A stretch of 35,000 bases of DNA from Halisarca cf. caerulea (GCA_963170055.1 CAUJGJ010000264.1:2082659-2117658), one strand, 5' to 3'. Shown: positions 12,701 through 20,740, counted from the stretch's first letter. A program made the numbers and translations. The notes: generated by a model not told the origin, from the letters alone.

Positions 12701-12889
12701 ATTCTTGTAGGACCTATTCCAGCAAGTAGCACTCATGGGGAAACAGTTCCCATTCTAAACGAACATATGGCGAATGTTCTTGTAGGACCTATCCCAGCAA
12801 GTGGTAGTCGTCAAGAGGCAGTCTCGTCTCTAAATAAACGTAAGACAAATGTCTCTATATTCTCTCAGTTGCCTACATATAGCCAGTAA
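1..12889 (+). CDS. innexin/pannexin-like four-TM channel gene, 3' part (six exons, 5' end outside window)
   Basis: Six exons join in a single open frame: 1-595, 2711-2799, 8065-8202, 8497-8592, 10109-10243, 12626-12889, about 438 codons then TAA. Each junction has AG/GT borders and matching phase (1, 0, 0, 0, 0). Seen: a hydrophobic segment (about codons 8-33), a loop with two cysteines 19 residues apart (FVC...PCVL), a second hydrophobic segment (LNVILLSGICFSALYGFVWC), then a basic and aromatic cytoplasmic part with GDFHFLLLKLYRED. Known for innexins/pannexins: the second extracellular loop has paired Cys, the second within CVLxxN just before TM4, and a GDWFxLYxL-like motif follows in the tail. 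Inferred role: plasma-membrane large-pore or gap-junction channel subunit. TM1 and TM2 would lie upstream of the window. LRRC8-like or another four-TM protein remains possible. The tail from exon 2 onward matches no family I recognise. Confidence 0.6.
1866..1878 (+). repeat. 13 bp direct repeat, left of fold-back
   Basis: caaatgatacggt occurs here and at 2490-2502, bracketing the fold-back element. It could be a long target-site duplication or part of a larger duplicated arm. Confidence 0.5.
1878..2458. mobile_element. fold-back (long inverted repeat) element
   Basis: The left arm begins taaggataagttttaac and the right arm ends with its complement gttaaaacttatcctta. The arms pair almost continuously towards the tip at 2190/2191 (gatgt|acatc). 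The left arm carries an extra direct copy of a ~33 bp segment (2123-2155 and 2162-2194). Both arms contain a gcccacttgggc-like hairpin next to acgttgtaca. No ORF of note lies inside, so this is probably a non-autonomous DNA transposon or a palindromic duplication. Confidence 0.75.
2490..2502 (+). repeat. 13 bp direct repeat, right of fold-back
   Basis: Exact partner of 1866-1878. It lies about 31 bp beyond the end of the inverted arm, so if it is a target duplication the element has a short non-inverted right tail. Confidence 0.5.
2711..2799 (+). CDS. exon 2 of the innexin/pannexin-like gene
   Basis: Acceptor tttgttgtag before 2711; donor GTAAGT at 2800. Its first two bases complete the Gly codon begun at 595, and it ends on a full Arg codon. 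It encodes a hydrophilic, Glu-rich stretch (EQAAEEADISSYNWDQGR), probably cytoplasmic. Confidence 0.65.
2835..2897 (+). repeat. (TG)n microsatellite
   Basis: About 30 TG units, 35 bp downstream of the exon 2 donor. Poly-Cys/Val and His/Thr reading frames across it are artefacts. Confidence 0.95.
3066..3081 (+). repeat. C16 homopolymer
   Basis: Sixteen consecutive C. A second run of 11 C lies at 3379-3389. Both are in intron 2, and their lengths may be sequencing-sensitive. Confidence 0.9.
4045..7129 (+). pseudogene. LINE polyprotein: N-terminal leader, 2A peptide, APE endonuclease, reverse transcriptase (two lesions)
   Basis: Starts at ATG 4045 after a purine run. Residues 1-35 are basic then strongly hydrophobic, like a signal or anchor sequence. 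GDVEKNPGP at residues 87-95 (4303-4329) is a canonical 2A ribosome-skipping motif. The APE-type endonuclease follows: HLNIRSL (110-116), SETW (138-141), GDFN (245-248), SDH (311-313). RT motifs are SGFRPGHST, SGVPQGSVLGP and FADD (6310-6321). Lesions: TAA at 5941-5943, where related RTs carry Gln before SGFRPGHS, and a 4-nt insertion at about 6577-6580 that shifts frame; the new frame is open to the stop at 7127-7129. In life it would nick target DNA and prime reverse transcription. This copy cannot make an intact RT without readthrough. Confidence 0.9.
4303..4329 (+). other. 2A-like ribosome-skipping peptide
   Basis: Encodes GDVEKNPGP, matching the D(V/I)ExNPGP core; skipping is expected between Gly and Pro. 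It would release an ~94-residue leader from the endonuclease-RT. 2A motifs at the N terminus of CR1/L2-type ORFs have been described in several marine invertebrates. Confidence 0.9.
7323..7358 (+). repeat. (TTTA)n microsatellite
   Basis: About nine imperfect TTTA units in the LINE 3' UTR region. Confidence 0.8.
7678..7975 (+). repeat. dispersed ~290 bp repeat, copy 1
   Basis: Diverged direct copy of 9426-9720. Shared blocks include tactggtgttg, catacctc, agtacttc, gtcaccatat and the ggcagccat/ggccatg end. It contains a short TAA-rich stretch where copy 2 has an A-rich stretch. No ORF, so probably a non-autonomous transposon fragment. Confidence 0.6.
8065..8202 (+). CDS. exon 3 of the innexin/pannexin-like gene
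   Basis: Acceptor gactgcag, donor GTAGGT, 46 codons, phase 0 at both ends. The encoded stretch (GLGSTLQSVLYNSLNTRALG...) is mixed hydrophilic and not a recognised domain. Confidence 0.65.
8203..8496 (+). other. intron 3
   Basis: 294 bp between good splice sites; nothing else seen. Confidence 0.6.
8497..8592 (+). CDS. exon 4 of the innexin/pannexin-like gene
   Basis: Acceptor tgtttacag, donor GTATGT, 32 codons, phase 0 at both ends. Encodes part of the unidentified cytoplasmic tail. Confidence 0.65.
9426..9720 (+). repeat. dispersed ~290 bp repeat, copy 2
   Basis: Diverged partner of 7678-7975 in the same orientation. It ends at the TA microsatellite. Confidence 0.6.
9718..9784 (+). repeat. 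(TA)n microsatellite
   Basis: About 30 AT/TA units. Tyr-Ile frames on both strands across it are artefacts. Confidence 0.95.
10109..10243 (+). CDS. exon 5 of the innexin/pannexin-like gene
   Basis: Acceptor tatttctgtag, donor GTGAGC, 45 codons, phase 0 at both ends. The Lys-rich segment (FAKEKNIIDQ at its end) continues the unidentified tail. Confidence 0.65.
10682..12458 (-). mobile_element. Tc1-like DNA transposon, degenerate
   Basis: Terminal inverted repeats of about 38 bp: left starts caatgtcagtcaaaaagaaa (10682), right complement starts cagtgccagtcaaaagaaac (from 12458). A TA follows the right end (12459-12460); the left is preceded by TAA, so the TA duplication is off by one base. 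1777 bp is close to full Tc1 size. It sits in intron 5, antisense to the host gene. Confidence 0.9.
10828..12274 (-). pseudogene. Tc1-like transposase relic
   Basis: On the minus strand from the ATG at 12274 a helix-turn-helix N-terminus can be followed (EKIAAEVHCSKSTAKRTFER), with TGA/TAA stops in frame. Further along are SGRPKLLSPKEGR, then SEESRF where the first catalytic Asp of the DDE triad is Glu (11833-11835), GSVMVWGCFSADG, a stop just before DNASPHT (second Asp kept), and SPDLNPIENLW (third acidic residue kept). It ends at TAA 10828-10830. Several stops, frameshifts and the D-to-E change make it inactive. Confidence 0.9.
12626..12889 (+). CDS. last exon of the innexin/pannexin-like gene
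   Basis: Acceptor ctctttgcag; 87 codons then TAA at 12887-12889. It has two tandem copies of a 25-26 residue segment (12692-12769 and 12770-12844) sharing LVGPIPAS, one diverged copy after the other. The tail is Ser/Thr-rich with a basic patch (NKRKTN). No AATAAA was found close behind the stop. Confidence 0.65.
   Translation, partial: FRDQLINEYCPLGTQPTERTARANTILVGPIPASSTHGETVPILNEHMANVLVGPIPASGSRQEAVSSLNKRKTNVSIFSQLPTYSQ
12692..12844 (+). repeat. coding tandem duplication (78 + 75 bp)
   Basis: Both units start GCNAAT and share cttgtaggacctat, then diverge while keeping frame. Confidence 0.75.
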
Positions 12890-13439
12890 TTTGCGTGGGG
12901 GCTAATTTTTATGGATCATAAAAAGTTACATATTTATGGTCGAAAATTCATGGTTAAACACTGGAAAGAAATAATACGTAACTTCAAGAAAATGGCTACT
13001 TCCTTTGAAGGTGCATGCTGATTACAGTAAAGGTCTACTGGGATTGGGTAAATGCCTAGTACTTTAAATTAGTGCTGTTGCCTTTCTTAAAATTCTTCAA
13101 TATGGATACATGGAGTTCGAGAAACTGTCATATCAATTCCTTTGTAACATCTTCAGACCCATACCATGTGCAGTGCAAAGAGCCATGTATGTTACTAAAA
13201 TTAATATGGTATGCTATATGGTTGTAATACACATGAGAAACGGGTCTGGCACAAGTTATATTTCTATAGTTGAACCATGAGAAAAGGGTCTATTCACAAG
13301 TTATATTTCTTGAGTCAGACGTATCATTGCATAACAATATTTGTGCCACACATGCAACCTATATAGTATTACATGATTCATAAGTGTACAACTAATAATG
13401 ATTATGGGCAAAAAGTTGCATCTTTAACAATTAATGCAA
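12890..13439. other. 3' flank and intergenic spacer
   Basis: Presumably 3' UTR then spacer between convergent coding signals. Contains a small imperfect tandem repeat (about 13234-13313) built on catgagaaa...gggtct...cacaagttatatttct. Nothing else recognised. Confidence 0.5.
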
Positions 13440-13658
13440 TCATTTGATAGTCACTGTTTCATTTGCTCGGATCCACTGCTGAATAGCCAAAGACACATTC
13501 TTTTCCCCTTCCCCTTTTGGTAAGTTGTAAACCTTCACAGTTTTTGAAGCAATAGTGGGACAAATGTTTAAAATCTCTGTCTTCTTACATCTACCAAGCC
13601 TGTTTCCAGATCGATCGTAGATATTCTGGTTCCATTCAGCTGCTTTCACTGAGAATGT
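13440..13658 (-). CDS. candidate terminal exon, unknown protein
   Basis: Minus-strand acceptor (tttttcaatag) just upstream of 13658, then 72 open codons to TGA at 13440-13442. Only one of the three frames is open, consistent with phase 0 entry. The product fragment starts TFSVKAAEWNQNIYD and ends in WIRANETVTIK, is mixed polar, and has two Cys. I do not recognise it. It is convergent with the channel gene, about 550 bp from that gene's stop. Confidence 0.4.
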   Translation of the reverse strand, partial: TFSVKAAEWNQNIYDRSGNRLGRCKKTEILNICPTIASKTVKVYNLPKGEGEKNVSLAIQQWIRANETVTIK

Positions 13659-14901
13659 CTATTGAAAAATTAGAAGAAAGTTTTTATTTCTCTCAAGTTA
13701 CCAAATTTAAGTTTAGACTGACGATAGATATAGTCACAGACGACGATGGGACTGATCGACTGAATCGACGAACATATATAACCACAGTTCTCCCATTTTG
13801 CAAGTGACAATTAATGTTATATGGTGTGTTACAGCTATCATAAGAGCAAAGCAAAGGAAATTTCCACTAACAGTCGGTTAAGGCACGATCACATCTTTTT
13901 TCTCTTTAAAGGCAGTAACGGCTATCCTCTGTTCATCCTTCAACTTTTGATACCCAATGTCTTTCCTGTATCTGAAACTATGTGCTCAAACAAAAGCTGT
14001 TGCTATCGATTTCTTTGATATTGGAACATCTGTGCTCACTTCTTGTGATCACAAATCATATTCTCAGTAAGATTCTAGAATCTGCAATCTGATTGGTTGC
14101 AACAAATCTCATGCAGCACACCAAGTAATTTGAAATTATAGTCACTATACCCTTTTCTAGTGTGTGTGAGCGGTAGCCATTATTCGAGAATGGGATTGGA
14201 CACGATACTATATCTGGATTCTTTTATTAGCCAAGGTAGAAAGAGCCCTAGTTAAATATACTGGCCAGATTTCGAGTATTAGCAAGATTAACACCAGGTC
14301 TCCATGAACCAAAATGGCCGCATCTATGGATCAAAGAACAATGGCACGTATATATAGTCAATTGTCAATCGTGCATCATTTGAGGTAACGATTTAATGGT
14401 ACATGGTTAAGTACATGGTTACCCTCTAAACTTTTCCCACAACTTCATTCTTCAATACAGCAACAGAACAAATTAACTTCAGACATTGTTTGGTAAAGTT
14501 GTCAAATGGCCTTTTATCATGCCTTCTAATTCAGTTTTTACCTACTAGAGTTGATTGTCCGTTGCTCAGATATTAGGGAATTCTGCAGATGGATTCATCA
14601 TACATGACTTGTGAAAACTTTTTGGGTTCAAATTCTTAAATTAGGTCCTGCTTGTTTAATATCTAGGCCAGAATTAAGTGTTATGAAGAAGGAGATGAAT
14701 GCCCAGACGACGGTATACAGTCCAAAACAGTATCTATCCACCTAGTATCTAATTAAAGACTAAATCTGGATTTGCCATAGCCAAATAACCCTCTGTAGTA
14801 TAGAGATTAGCGGGTGTTTTATTTTGAAAACTTGTATGCATATATTAGCTAGGTTTGTTGCAATGCACGTCAGCCATGTATGTGTGTGTGTGTATGTGTG
14901 T

Positions 14902-14963
<62 letters not shown>

Positions 14964-15008
14964 AGGGGGGTGCTTAACAGAACTTCTAATAGTCCCAGTT
15001 ACAAAAGA
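13659..15008. other. spacer or intron with TG microsatellite
   Basis: No coding signal I trust. Contains the TG tract at 14878-14961 and a few ATGGC-type motifs (14313). Confidence 0.5.
14878..14961 (+). repeat. (TG)n microsatellite, partly interrupted by TA
   Basis: About 40 dinucleotide units followed by a G-rich end. Confidence 0.95.
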
Positions 15009-15239
15009 TCATAATATATTTATTATAGTTGAAAGAAAGTATGCTATTAGCAGGTTGATCTTCTTCTCCCTCCCTTCTTCTCCCTCTTGATCTTTCATCA
15101 GTGTGTTATTAGTATTAAAAGCATTTAACACTTCAGCACACTGGTTAACAATTGCAACAGGATTCTTATAATCATTATTACTGAGCTGTTCAGCGAGGTT
15201 AATTACTTCTGTTGCCAAAGGTAGTCCAATCAAGGTCAC
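15009..15239 (-). CDS. candidate terminal exon, helical unknown protein
   Basis: Minus-strand acceptor gcttctacag before 15239; only the GTG ACC frame stays open, for 76 codons to TGA at 15009. Composition looks protein-like: a predicted helix (LATEVINLAEQLSN), a second one around VNQCAEVLNAFN, then an acidic-basic stretch EGEEGREKK. No good donor interrupts it, so I read it as a last exon. It could belong to the same minus-strand gene as 13440-13658 through alternative ends. Family unknown. Confidence 0.35.
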   Translation of the reverse strand: MTLIGLPLATEVINLAEQLSNNDYKNPVAIVNQCAEVLNAFNTNNTLMKDQEGEEGREKKINLLIAYFLSTIINIL

Positions 15240-15474
15240 CTGTAGAAGCACACCTTTTGACCCAGAACGGATATTTTCAAGTCTAATCGTGGCTCTAATT
15301 TGAGACTAAGGAACGCATTAATAGCAAACAGCTACTTGGCTATCCATGCACTGTAAGATATAAGCTTACATCGTGAAGGGGGTATTTCAAGAAGGCTATT
15401 ATCACATTTTATATTCTGTGGCAGTTACTGATACCCTGTGAAGTAGGTTATTTACCATGGTGAGTCATACCTTA

Positions 15475-16204
15475 TGCATGTGGGGCATGTCCAGAATTGT
15501 TATGTTGCATTCCTCAGTTTGCATAGCAAGGAATTTGTTAAGTTTGGCACCTATAATATATTACTCACCCGTTTATCTTGTGGTTTAAGCTGTTATTTGG
15601 GTGTATATGAGTGTTATGCCAATGTATAGTGACGTTTTCTGTCATCATCAGAGAATTATCACATGCTGGCATGTGACTCAACTGAATCGTCTTCAACATA
15701 TTAGTTTATTTGTGGGTGCTAGATGAGGGAGCACAATCAAAGCGCTTTTGTAAAGCCAACCATGAGCTATTGATATGATACAACTTTTTCATGTTGCGAC
15801 TTTTGATCATCTGTTCCTGTCCTGAATTATAGGCACTAGAAGTTTGCTACTAGAGGGCTGATTTGACCGATCTCAGCTTTGGAGAGGAATGGCAAAATTC
15901 ACAACATGGAAATGAGTATACTTCACTATCGTGATTTATGTAAAAGGATGTCCTAGAAAGCGTTCCACCATGTAGCACCCTGAGCTTTAATTTATTGTTT
16001 TTTCTAGGGGTCAGGAAAACCTTCATAGTTGCTTGAATATAGATGCGAGACATTCAAAACAGCAGTCTCCGAGAAGTTCACATGTCAGCCTACTAGCAAA
16101 GCCTTTGTTTAACGCTCTGATGCTTGTACAAGATGACAACTAAAGTTTTAGAAAAGACCAAATTTTTCACACCTCCTAATTAGTGTGGACATGTCCCACA
16201 TGTG
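15475..16204 (+). mobile_element. ~730 bp MITE, copy A
   Basis: Ends are inverted: left tgcatgtggggcatgtcca, right complement cacatgtgggacatgtcca. TA flanks both sides (15473-15474, 16205-16206). Aligns along its length with copy B (shared atgacgttttctgtc-like block, ggagaggaatggc, gatttatgt, ttcacacctcc). No transposase. Confidence 0.85.
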
Positions 16205-16573
16205 TAGCAAAATGTATCAATCACCCTTAGGCTTTGTTTCCTTTTTGTACACATTCAATTGTATTACCCAACCTTATATATCTATACCTTATCCTTATAG
16301 ATTAAAAATGATTACATTTCAAGAAATGACTTTCAGAGTATCTTTTGAGTTCAAATATAACTTGCTTTGACTTTTTCAATGTACGTTTTGCATATGAAAG
16401 AATTCCGCTACAGGGGCCGGAGTGAGCTCTGTACCCTTGGTACGGCCCTTAACATACTGAAAATTGACATGGCTATATTATACACAGTAATTACATGAAA
16501 CATTACTATCAGTACAATTAACAGTGTATTGTAACATTATACTAAACTTCCACGTATTTACAATTGCTGCACA
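16205..16573. other. spacer between MITE copies A and B
   Basis: AT-rich, 370 bp. A small GC-rich hairpin-like patch (caggggccgg...ggtacggccc, about 16411-16447) is the only feature. Confidence 0.5.
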
Positions 16574-17304
16574 CGCATGTGGGACATGTCCAGATTTGTT
16601 ATGATAGTGCTCCTCAGTTTGCATTGGGGTGAAATGTTATCTTTCGGCGCCTATTAGTTATTAGTCATGCTTTTATCTCGTGATTCGGGTGTATATTCGG
16701 GCATTTACGAAACCAAATCCGCGTTAATTGACGTTTTCTGTCTTCACTGTTGCTCTTTCACATGCTGACATGAGACTAAACTGGATGTTTCTTCGAAATT
16801 TTAGTTATCAGCTAGACGCTACACGAGGAAACAAGCTAGAGACAGTTTCTTGATGCTAGCATTGAGCTTTTTGTAATTTGCAACTTTTCCATGTGGGTGC
16901 AAGAGAAGCGTTGTCCCTGTCCCGAGTTATAGGAGCTAGAATTTCTCCATTTGATGGTCAATTTTAATGATCTCGGCATTGGAGAGGAATGGCGTTGGCG
17001 CCCGCATGGAAAAGTTAGTAAATGTTTAGCTATAACGATTTATGTGAATAAATAGTCTTGGAAGCATTCCACCAGGTAGCGCCTGAAGAGTATCGCATTT
17101 TAGTAGGGGTTAAGAAAAGCCTTACAAACTTCTTCGCAATTGAAGTAAGCCTTTTAAAAGGATCATCCTTGAAGCGTTCACATGTCTACCTATGTATTAA
17201 GCCATCGTTTGACGCTCTGAAGCTTCTACAAGTCGAGAAATGAAGCTATAACAACGACCAAAATTTTCACACCTCCGAATTAGCGTGGACATGTCCCACA
17301 TGCG
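16574..17304 (+). mobile_element. ~730 bp MITE, copy B (reference copy)
   Basis: 19 bp inverted ends: CGCATGTGGGACATGTCCA at 16574-16592 and its complement at 17286-17304, perfect. Flanked by CA on both sides (16572-16573, 17305-17306), so the target duplication is 2 bp. The 731 bp body has no usable ORF. Confidence 0.88.
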
Positions 17305-17751
17305 CAGGTGTGAGAAAAAATTGTGCAATGTTTCCATGGTGACTCAGGACAAGACCTTGTAGGATCGATTATAAGAACTGCTTAATTTGTTTCTAATATC
17401 AAATGAAGTAATTTGAAAGTGTTATAGGTACTATTATAATTATTAAATATTATATGGATTCCGAAGTTCTTGGAAGTTTTATAGCTTTGTTGTCCTCAAT
17501 AGCCATGATCCTGGGGCATGGGCTTGTGGCTAAAATGGTATGTGTCGATGGTTGTATTATACCAGTAGCACTGGCCCTGCATCACATGCCTGCATGGTCT
17601 TGACATTTATTAAGTGGTAGTAAAAAATATAAATTTACATTGTGCACTATCAAGATTTTGTTATCTCAATAATGATCGTTGTGTGCCCTCATATGTGCCT
17701 TATGATGCACTTACTAATAAGGAACATTTTTACTTTCTCTACACTTTGTAG
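17305..17751. other. spacer upstream of 17752 exon
   Basis: No ORF, repeat or clear upstream exon seen. Confidence 0.4.
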
Positions 17752-17914
17752 GCTCGCGCGTGGTATCAATTCACTGGCTGTTGAAGTGGATGGAGGAGCA
17801 TGATCTCCTTTCCACTAAGTCCTATTTAGTTACAGTAACTCCACAAACTGTTGAGGGGAAGTCTGTTCATCAGCATTTTGTTGAATTTAAGCCTGATCCT
17901 GGCCTAGGCTGGAA
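17752..17914 (+). CDS. internal exon, BRCT-like C-terminal half
   Basis: Acceptor actttgtag, donor GTGAGT. Entry is phase 1 (upstream exon not found) and it ends two bases into a Lys codon that the exon at 19384 completes. The fragment reads SRVVSIHWLLKWMEEHDLL then SYLVTVTP. A VVS-x-x-W-L hydrophobic helix followed by LL...YL recalls the last helix of a BRCT domain, a phosphopeptide-binding fold of DNA-repair proteins. The match is short, so the family call is tentative. Confidence 0.45.
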
Positions 17915-19383
17915 GTGAGTTGATTGATTAATATGTATTCCTTTATGTGTGCCAGTGCTGCACCTTGTTGGGCATACTAAATTATATAGGCTAGGCTGAC
18001 AGGTTTCTTGTCATTGTGCATTCTAGTTTGTAACATTGTTGTTACCTATCACCTGTCCATAATATTACACGGGTTTTCCTTTTAACACTTAAATTTATGG
18101 ATCAGCATAGCAACTGTCAAGAAATGAGAATTAAAGTCATCCACAGTTTGGTGTTTATGTGCCTTTATGCTTCTTTTTGTGAAGCTATTTCATAGAGCTT
18201 GTGTCCTATTTGCCCTTGGAGTGGTGGTCCAGGAATAGTTTGATTGCTGAATTGCTGTTGATAGCCATTTATGTATGCGTATGTGTGTGTGTTTGTTTGT
18301 ATGGTGTATCTACGCTTTTCAGGCATGACAACGGGTGGGGTGGGTCTTAGTCCTATAGGTGCATTATAAGCGGTTATGCTTTATGCTTTTGCATATCGTC
18401 ATTAACTGGCAGGTATAGTCTAAATTATAGACAGGGCAGGCACATTTCGACAGGCAGGCGCACATTGAGGGTGGACCCACACCCCTTTATTCTAAGAAGG
18501 GTCTTTTTGTAAGATCACACTTGTAAGCCAGGTAAGGTATTGCATGCAATATAGTATGTAGTGGGACCTTGCAGTGGGAGTGTTCCACTCTAGTTTATTT
18601 AGTAAAATTTTAGGGATTAAAGGGGGGGATATCTGCGAAAACTGTGAAAATCGGCCATCCGCGAAAGTTTCATCCTGCAAACGTTTGTACGCATATGGCA
18701 TTAGTTACATAACTATCTCAGGATTTGCATGGGCTAGTTATCCAGGTGTATATACAGTATATATATACGGATGCCTAATCTGTGATGATGTAGTGACATT
18801 TTCTGTTGTCACCTATGTTCTCTATTGCATGCTGGCATGGGACCAAGCTATAAATTCCTCAGAGTTTTAGTTTTGAGCTGGATTCTACATGTGGGAGCAA
18901 GACAAAGACATTTCAGCAATGCCTATTATGAGTTATTGCCACTATGCAACTTTCCCTTAAATTGTTGCATATTTGGAATTTTTGAATGTGTCCCGAGTTA
19001 TCGGTGCATAAAATTTTAACTTGGATCACTGATTTCACAGATCTCTGCTTTGAGCGAAATGTAAAAAATGCAACAATTAAGTTAGTTAATTCTTCACTTT
19101 GCGATTTATGTGAAAAATATATATTCCACAAGTCATTCCATCATGCCGCATGTAGGGATCAAAGTTCGTGTACATTTTGAAGTGAGGAAAATCTTCATGG
19201 CTGCATGCATCTACATAGACACAATTACGTTCAAGCCCACTATCTTACAGATGTTCACATGTCTCCTAACTACTATAACCAAGTTCTTGTTTGATACTCT
19301 GAAGTTAAAAAAAGACCAACATTAACACACTTCTTAATTAGCATGCACATGTCCCGCATGCAATTGCAGCTTATTTTTTTCAG
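17915..19383 (+). other. intron hosting MITE copy C
   Basis: 1.47 kb with GT-AG ends. 17915-18689 has nothing recognisable beyond G-rich patches near 18330 and 18621. The rest is MITE copy C, ending 21 bp before the acceptor. Confidence 0.5.
18690..19362 (+). mobile_element. ~730 bp MITE, copy C (diverged)
   Basis: Left end cgcatatgg is degraded. Interior blocks still align (acattttctgt, gcatgctggcatgggac, cgatttatgtgaaaa, gttcacatgtctcctaa). Right end tgcacatgtcccgcatgca at 19344-19362. It lies in the intron between 17914 and 19384. Confidence 0.75.
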
Positions 19384-20089
19384 GTCACCTATAACACTGT
19401 ATAGGAAGTCAAAAGCTGAAAATACATACATGGTGTGCAGGACGCTGCCGGTTGGAGGGCAGTCACCAGTAGAAAACAGGACAGAACAATCAGCAGTAGA
19501 AAACAGTGTGGAACCCTCAGTAGTTACTGTAGAAAACAATGTGGAACAGTCAGCAATTACTGTAGAAAACAACATGGAACACTCAGCAGTTACTGTAGAA
19601 AACAATGTGGAACAGTCAACAGTTACTGTAGAAAACATTGTGGAACAGTCAACAGTTACTGTAGAAAACAACGTGGAACATTCAACTGTTACTGTGGAAA
19701 ATAATGTGGAACAGTCAGCAGTTACTGTAGAAAACAATGTGGAACAGTCAGTAATTACTCCAGAAAACAACGTTGAACAGTCAGTAGAGGAAAGCACTGT
19801 GGAACAATCAGTAAATACTGTAGAAAACAATGTAGAACAGTCAGCAGTTACTGTAGAAAACAACGTGGAACAGTCAGTAATTACTGTGGAAAACAACATG
19901 GAACAGTCAGCAGTGGAAAGCACTGTGGAACAATCAGTAGTTACTGTAGAAAACACAGTGGAGCAATCAACAGTAGTCCTGTCTAAACCTGTAGAGCATA
20001 ACTACACATCAGACAAAGTGACTGTTAGATGTGGGCAATCAACATGTGAGTTCCTAATTAAAATTTACTGTATCCCAAAACGTAACTGA
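19384..20089 (+). CDS. exon encoding an 11-residue tandem-repeat, Glu/Val-rich protein
   Basis: Acceptor ttattttttttcag; its first base completes the AA|G Lys codon from 17914, so both exons join in frame. After a short unique part (ITLYRKSKAENTYMVCRTLP) it has about 12 full copies of an 11-residue unit, consensus TVENNVEQSAV, with shorter ESTVEQS variants between, then KPVEHNYTSDKVTVRCGQ. It either ends at TGA 20087-20089 or splices at a GTGAGT donor at 20046. The repeat is acidic and low complexity. Function unknown. The antisense frame is also open for 227 codons because of the repeat. Confidence 0.5.
19468..19975 (+). repeat. coding 33 bp minisatellite
   Basis: Core unit actgtagaaaacaatgtgg plus aacagtcagcagtt. 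About a dozen copies with mostly in-frame changes and length variants in multiples of 3. Confidence 0.9.
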
Positions 20090-20740
20090 GGGTAATTTAA
20101 TTTTTTTTTGGCATAGATCTTATAATGATATATTGTAATCTTATTGTATCAGTATTTTCTTACATATTATACTGGACTGTATAACAGACATCCTTGTATG
20201 TTCAATAATATTGATATATAAACCCTTTCAGCGCAAGTTAATATTATTTCAATTGAGATAAACATGTGAACTGAATAAGTTGAAATTAATTATTTAGTGT
20301 ATGGTTAAGACATAGGTGCGAGGGCTGCATGTATGGCATGTAAAATGGTAAGTCATGAGGGTTTGTGGGAAGAGCCTGAGGGAGAGTGAGTTTTATATGC
20401 CATACAGCCTGAGTACCTATATGTCTTAATCATAATATCATATAATATATGAAAACATCAACATTAAACAAAACATCACATTACATCACTGACTTCAATG
20501 TGCTGCATCACTTGTTCTCTTCTTTACTTAACCTATTGTTGTTCTGTATGGTGTAGAAATCTGGGGGCTTTATGACATATAGCTTAACTAGAATTGATGT
20601 TAATGAAGTACTACAATTTAGTTTACACTGTGAGTCTCTCCTACTAGCTCTAATGTAGCTATCCTCTCTGAGTGTGGTATACACAATATTGCCACTGCCT
20701 ACATACACCTTGCCTTCAAATACGTACTATTGTCTTATTA
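20090..20740. other. spacer with a small inverted repeat
   Basis: Only the inverted repeat at 20300-20434 stands out. A minus-strand open frame at 20508-20708 has no support. Confidence 0.5.
20300..20434. repeat. 135 bp imperfect inverted repeat
   Basis: Left arm tatggttaagacataggt and right-arm complement tatgattaagacatataggt, continuing through ggctg(t/c)atg and tggcatgtaaaa/tggcatataaaa. Likely a tiny MITE. Confidence 0.7.

Noticed and set aside
19273..19956. 227-codon minus-strand ORF rich in Cys, Ser, Thr
   Set aside because: It is the antisense of the 33 bp coding minisatellite. The sense frame has a splice acceptor and a phase-matched upstream exon, and the antisense has neither.
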